Shown piece after piece: positions 4,161 to 6,790 of a stretch of 6,790 nucleotides of DNA (its first letter is position 1; every line of letters begins with the position of its first letter). Under the pieces are notes generated by a model that saw only the letters and a list, made by a program, of their open reading frames with translations, was not told the DNA's origin and did no database searches. Both the position numbers and the translations under genes were made by a program. The DNA comes from Acidocella sp. (lineage in GTDB: Bacteria; Pseudomonadota; Alphaproteobacteria; Acetobacterales; Acetobacteraceae): contig JAQNCU010000163.1 of NCBI GenBank assembly GCA_029077775.1, forward strand, positions 1-6,790, in the 5' to 3' direction.

Positions 4161-6790
4161 ATGCTGCGCGCCATTACCGGCTTTTGTCTCCGGTTTCCCA
4201 TTCTTGTTCTGTTCGTCGGACTGGCGGTCGCAACTGCTGGCATCGGCGCGCTGATCAACGCCAATTATGACGTATTCCCGGAATTCGCAGCCCCCTCGGT
4301 CACTATCGATACCAATCTGCCCGGCTTCGCGCCCCGCGATGTCGAGGCGCTGGCGACCACACCGATTGAGGATGCGCTCTCGGGAACGCCGGGCCTGGCA
4401 TTGCTGCGCTCACAATCAATTACCGGACTATCTATCATCACCGCCACCTTTCATGGGGGTACGACACTCGATCTCGACCGCGAAAGGGTCGCCCAGCGGC
4501 TGGGCGGCCTCGGCGCGCTGCTGCCCGCCGGCGTGATTCCAGTGCTGGTTCCCTCGCAATCGGCAACGGGCACGGTGCAGGTCGTTGGCCTCACATCAGA
4601 TCACAAATCCATCATCGACATGACCGAGATCACGCGCGCGGTCATCCGCCCCGCCTTGCTCGCGGTACCAGGCGTCGCCAATGTCGTGATCTTTGGGGCT
4701 GAACCGCTGACATGGCAGGTTCAACCCGACCCGGCTCGGATGGCAGCAGCCCATATCGGACTTGCCCAGTTAGAACAGGCAGCTTCCCAATCCACCGCGA
4801 TTGAGGGTGCCGGGCTGGTCGAAACCCCGAGCCAGCGCCTGCTCCTGCAAAGCCACGGCCAACCCGGCAGTCCCGAAGCCTTGGCACAGACCTTAATCAC
4901 GCGGCGCACCAGCGGGGCGTTGACGCTAGGCGATGTCGCGACCATCACCGCCGGGGCCCGCCCTCCTACAGGCGCTGCCTTTGTCGGCGCCAAACCTGGG
5001 CTGCTGTTGATCATCTCGGCGCAATACGGCTCCAACACACTGGATGTCGCGCGCGGTGTTGGCAAGGTACTGCACCGCCTCGCCCCCGGTCTTGCCGCGC
5101 AATCCATAACGCTTGATCCCGATGCCCTACAGCCGGTTAGTTTCATCATCCAGGCGCTGCATGATATCCGAGATTCCCTGCTGATCGGCGCCGGCCTGAT
5201 CCTGGTCGTCTTGTTTTTCGCGTTACGCGACTGGCGGATTTCGCTGATCTCATTTTTAGCTATTCCGCTATCGCTGCTCGTGGCGGCTTTAGTGTTGAAA
5301 TATTTTAGGGTCGGCCTGAACACGCTTTCGCTTGGCGGGTTGGCCATCGCGCTCGGTGAAGTCGTCGATGATTCGATCGTCGATGTCGAAAACATTCACC
5401 GCCGCTTGCAGATGTTACCGCGGCCAATGGCCGTATCGGAACGGCTTAGGATCATTCTTGAGGCGTCACTTGAAGTGCGGGGCACGATTATTTTTGCCAC
5501 TCTATCAGTCGTATTTGTTTTCCTGCCTGTATTCGCGATCACCGGGACGGCGGGGCGCATGTTCGCCCCCCTGGCAATCGCCTATATCACGGCCATTCTG
5601 GCCTCGCTGGTTGTCGCGGTCACAATCACGCCGGCATTATCGATGCTGTTGCTGGGCCGGGCAAAATCCCGCCGCTCGCATTTCGTTGAATGGGCACGAC
5701 AATTTCATGGCCGCGCGATGGAACAGGCAGATGGGCACTTCCGGAGTTTGGTCTACGGGCTGCTTGGCATCGCGCTTCTGGCGCTGGCAAGTCTTGCCGC
5801 ATTGCCGACAAGCTTCCTCCCGCGATTCCAAGAAAACGAAATTATCGCGCATTTTCTTGCACCTCCAGGTACATCCCTACCGGAGATGAAACGTCTCGCT
5901 CTGCGCTCGATTAATATTTTAGAGACACTCCCTGAGGTCGGCCATGTTGTCGCGCATCTGGGGCATGCCAATCTTGGCAATGGCCATCCTGATATCAACA
6001 AAGCCGAGCTGGACATTACATTATCCTCAAGCGGAAACCGTAATAGTGTCGGATCGCAGCGCAAAATTCTGGCTGCCCTAAGTGGGGTGCCAAGTGTGCG
6101 CTTCTGGGCAAATACTTTTCTGACCGAACGTATCCATGAAACACTATCGGGAAGTACCGCCCCGGTCGTGATCAGTTTCTTCGGCACTGATCTTGCGGCG
6201 CTGGACCATGACGCCGCCCAGGCCGCGCAAATATTGCGCGCGGTCCCGGGCGTCGGTAGCGTAAGCACAGCCGCGCCGCCAACGACACCTACAGTGTCGG
6301 TAACATTGGACCGGCCAGCTTTGGTCAGTTTTGGCTTCCGGCCCGCCGCCGTGCTGGATGCGATCCAGGCAGCCTATGCGGGGCTCGATGTCGCCAGAAT
6401 ATACAAAAATGGTACTTCGTGGCCGATCACCGTGATTCTGCCGGAATCTGAGCGTGACGATCCGACAAAGATCGAAAGTCTACCTCTCGCAGCCCCGAAT
6501 GGCACTTTGGTACCGCTGGGTGCACTGGCGCATATCACTGAGAGTAACGGGCGCAGTGTAATTCTGCACCAGGACGCCCAACGTATCCAATCGATCAATG
6601 TCGAAATTGCCTCCGGCGGGGCGGCCGCTTTCGTCGCACATGCGCGTGTCGCGCTGGCGGCCCTGCATCTCGCCCCAGGCACATATTATGCCATCAGCGG
6701 CACGGCGACAGCAGCCAGCGGCGCGCAACACACTTTGTTGCTCGATGGCCTCGGCGCAATGTTGGCAATTCTTGGCTTGATGACGATTGC
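4161..6790 (+). CDS. RND efflux pump inner-membrane subunit, heavy-metal (CzcA/CusA-like) type, 3' truncated by window edge
   Basis: I translated the frame from ATG 4161 to the right edge: 876 codons, no stop and no frameshift. Family members have about 1,020-1,060 residues, so some 150-180 are missing. The pump would drive proton-coupled export with the adaptor and outer-membrane factor encoded upstream. TM1 is at about 9-29. Then come the family motif YDVFPEFAAPSVTIDT, the first periplasmic porter region with LLAVPGVANVVIFG, TM2 at about 338-358 (LLIGAGLILVVLFFALRDWR), and TM4 with ALGEVVDDSIVDVENIHRR (Asp403, Asp404, Glu410), the proton-relay site. TM5 and TM6 lie at about 442-497 (FVFLPVF, ITPALSML), TM7 at about 530-549, FLPRFQENE opens the second periplasmic region, and TM8 begins at about 860. 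The first Asp of the CzcA DFG motif is absent (Ala); the Asp-Asp pair resembles AcrB. At the RIHETLSG segment there is no methionine matching CusA Met672. The metal-pump assignment rests on overall resemblance and neighbours; the substrate is unknown. Confidence 0.9.
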   Translation, partial: MLRAITGFCLRFPILVLFVGLAVATAGIGALINANYDVFPEFAAPSVTIDTNLPGFAPRDVEALATTPIEDALSGTPGLALLRSQSITGLSIITATFHGGTTLDLDRERVAQRLGGLGALLPAGVIPVLVPSQSATGTVQVVGLTSDHKSIIDMTEITRAVIRPALLAVPGVANVVIFGAEPLTWQVQPDPARMAAAHIGLAQLEQAASQSTAIEGAGLVETPSQRLLLQSHGQPGSPEALAQTLITRRTSGALTLGDVATITAGARPPTGAAFVGAKPGLLLIISAQYGSNTLDVARGVGKVLHRLAPGLAAQSITLDPDALQPVSFIIQALHDIRDSLLIGAGLILVVLFFALRDWRISLISFLAIPLSLLVAALVLKYFRVGLNTLSLGGLAIALGEVVDDSIVDVENIHRRLQMLPRPMAVSERLRIILEASLEVRGTIIFATLSVVFVFLPVFAITGTAGRMFAPLAIAYITAILASLVVAVTITPALSMLLLGRAKSRRSHFVEWARQFHGRAMEQADGHFRSLVYGLLGIALLALASLAALPTSFLPRFQENEIIAHFLAPPGTSLPEMKRLALRSINILETLPEVGHVVAHLGHANLGNGHPDINKAELDITLSSSGNRNSVGSQRKILAALSGVPSVRFWANTFLTERIHETLSGSTAPVVISFFGTDLAALDHDAAQAAQILRAVPGVGSVSTAAPPTTPTVSVTLDRPALVSFGFRPAAVLDAIQAAYAGLDVARIYKNGTSWPITVILPESERDDPTKIESLPLAAPNGTLVPLGALAHITESNGRSVILHQDAQRIQSINVEIASGGAAAFVAHARVALAALHLAPGTYYAISGTATAASGAQHTLLLDGLGAMLAILGLMTI

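Noticed and set aside
4721..5395. 224-codon open frame on the minus strand
   Set aside because: It is antisense to the RND pump, whose motifs, including the TM4 relay, are intact in this stretch. The translation is Ser/Arg/Ala-rich, typical of a shadow frame in GC-rich DNA.
5332..5889. 185-codon open frame on the plus strand
   Set aside because: It is a +1/+2 shadow of the pump gene; the pump frame continues without interruption from 4161 to 6790.
5753..6268. 171-codon open frame on the minus strand
   Set aside because: It is antisense to the pump's second periplasmic region and has no recognisable motif.
1..6790. CRISPR array, tRNA/rRNA gene or insertion sequence
   Set aside because: I found no regularly spaced long repeats, no tRNA- or rRNA-like stretches and no transposase frame or terminal inverted repeats on reading both strands.

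Overview
The window looks like part of a metal-resistance or accessory region from a Gram-negative proteobacterium. The protein set and GC-rich codon use fit an alphaproteobacterium. An acid- or metal-tolerant member of the Acetobacteraceae is possible, but that is an impression and not a demonstrated assignment. All genes I accept are on the + strand. The window cuts the first gene at its 5' end and the last gene at its 3' end.

Layout. (1) 1-264: C-terminal 87 residues of a RelE/ParE-type toxin; its antitoxin would lie to the left. (2) 265-346: a short spacer with a GGAAATC/GATTTCC inverted repeat and a possible 10-codon leader ORF. (3) 347-946: a short, membrane-only CDF-like cation transporter, followed by a weak hairpin. 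(4) 947-1117: an AT-rich intergenic region with a near-consensus sigma70-type promoter (TTGACA-16-TATAAA), a dyad just upstream of its -35 box, and repeated TAAATT hexamers. (5) 1118-1666: a protein consisting of the ChrB N-terminal domain. (6) 1801-3168 (open frame from 1663): a TolC/CzcC-type outer-membrane factor lipoprotein. (7) 3165-4145: a periplasmic adaptor (membrane fusion protein). (8) 4161 to the right edge: the RND inner-membrane pump, 876 codons without a stop.

Genes 5-8 are tightly packed, with stop/start overlaps at 1663-1668 and 3165-3168 and a 15-nt gap before the pump. They read as one operon: a metal-responsive regulator candidate followed by a complete tripartite efflux system in the CzcC-CzcB-CzcA gene order. 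The pump would move a cation or other toxic ion from the periplasm or cytoplasm across the outer membrane through the adaptor and the outer-membrane channel. The CDF-like protein upstream could supply the periplasmic pool from the cytoplasm. The substrate cannot be read from the sequence.

The points most worth following are: a stand-alone ChrB-type protein leading an RND operon with no chrA in view; a promoter so close to its ATG that the mRNA should be leaderless or nearly so; and a CDF protein whose TM5 metal-site histidine is replaced by serine and which lacks the cytoplasmic domain.
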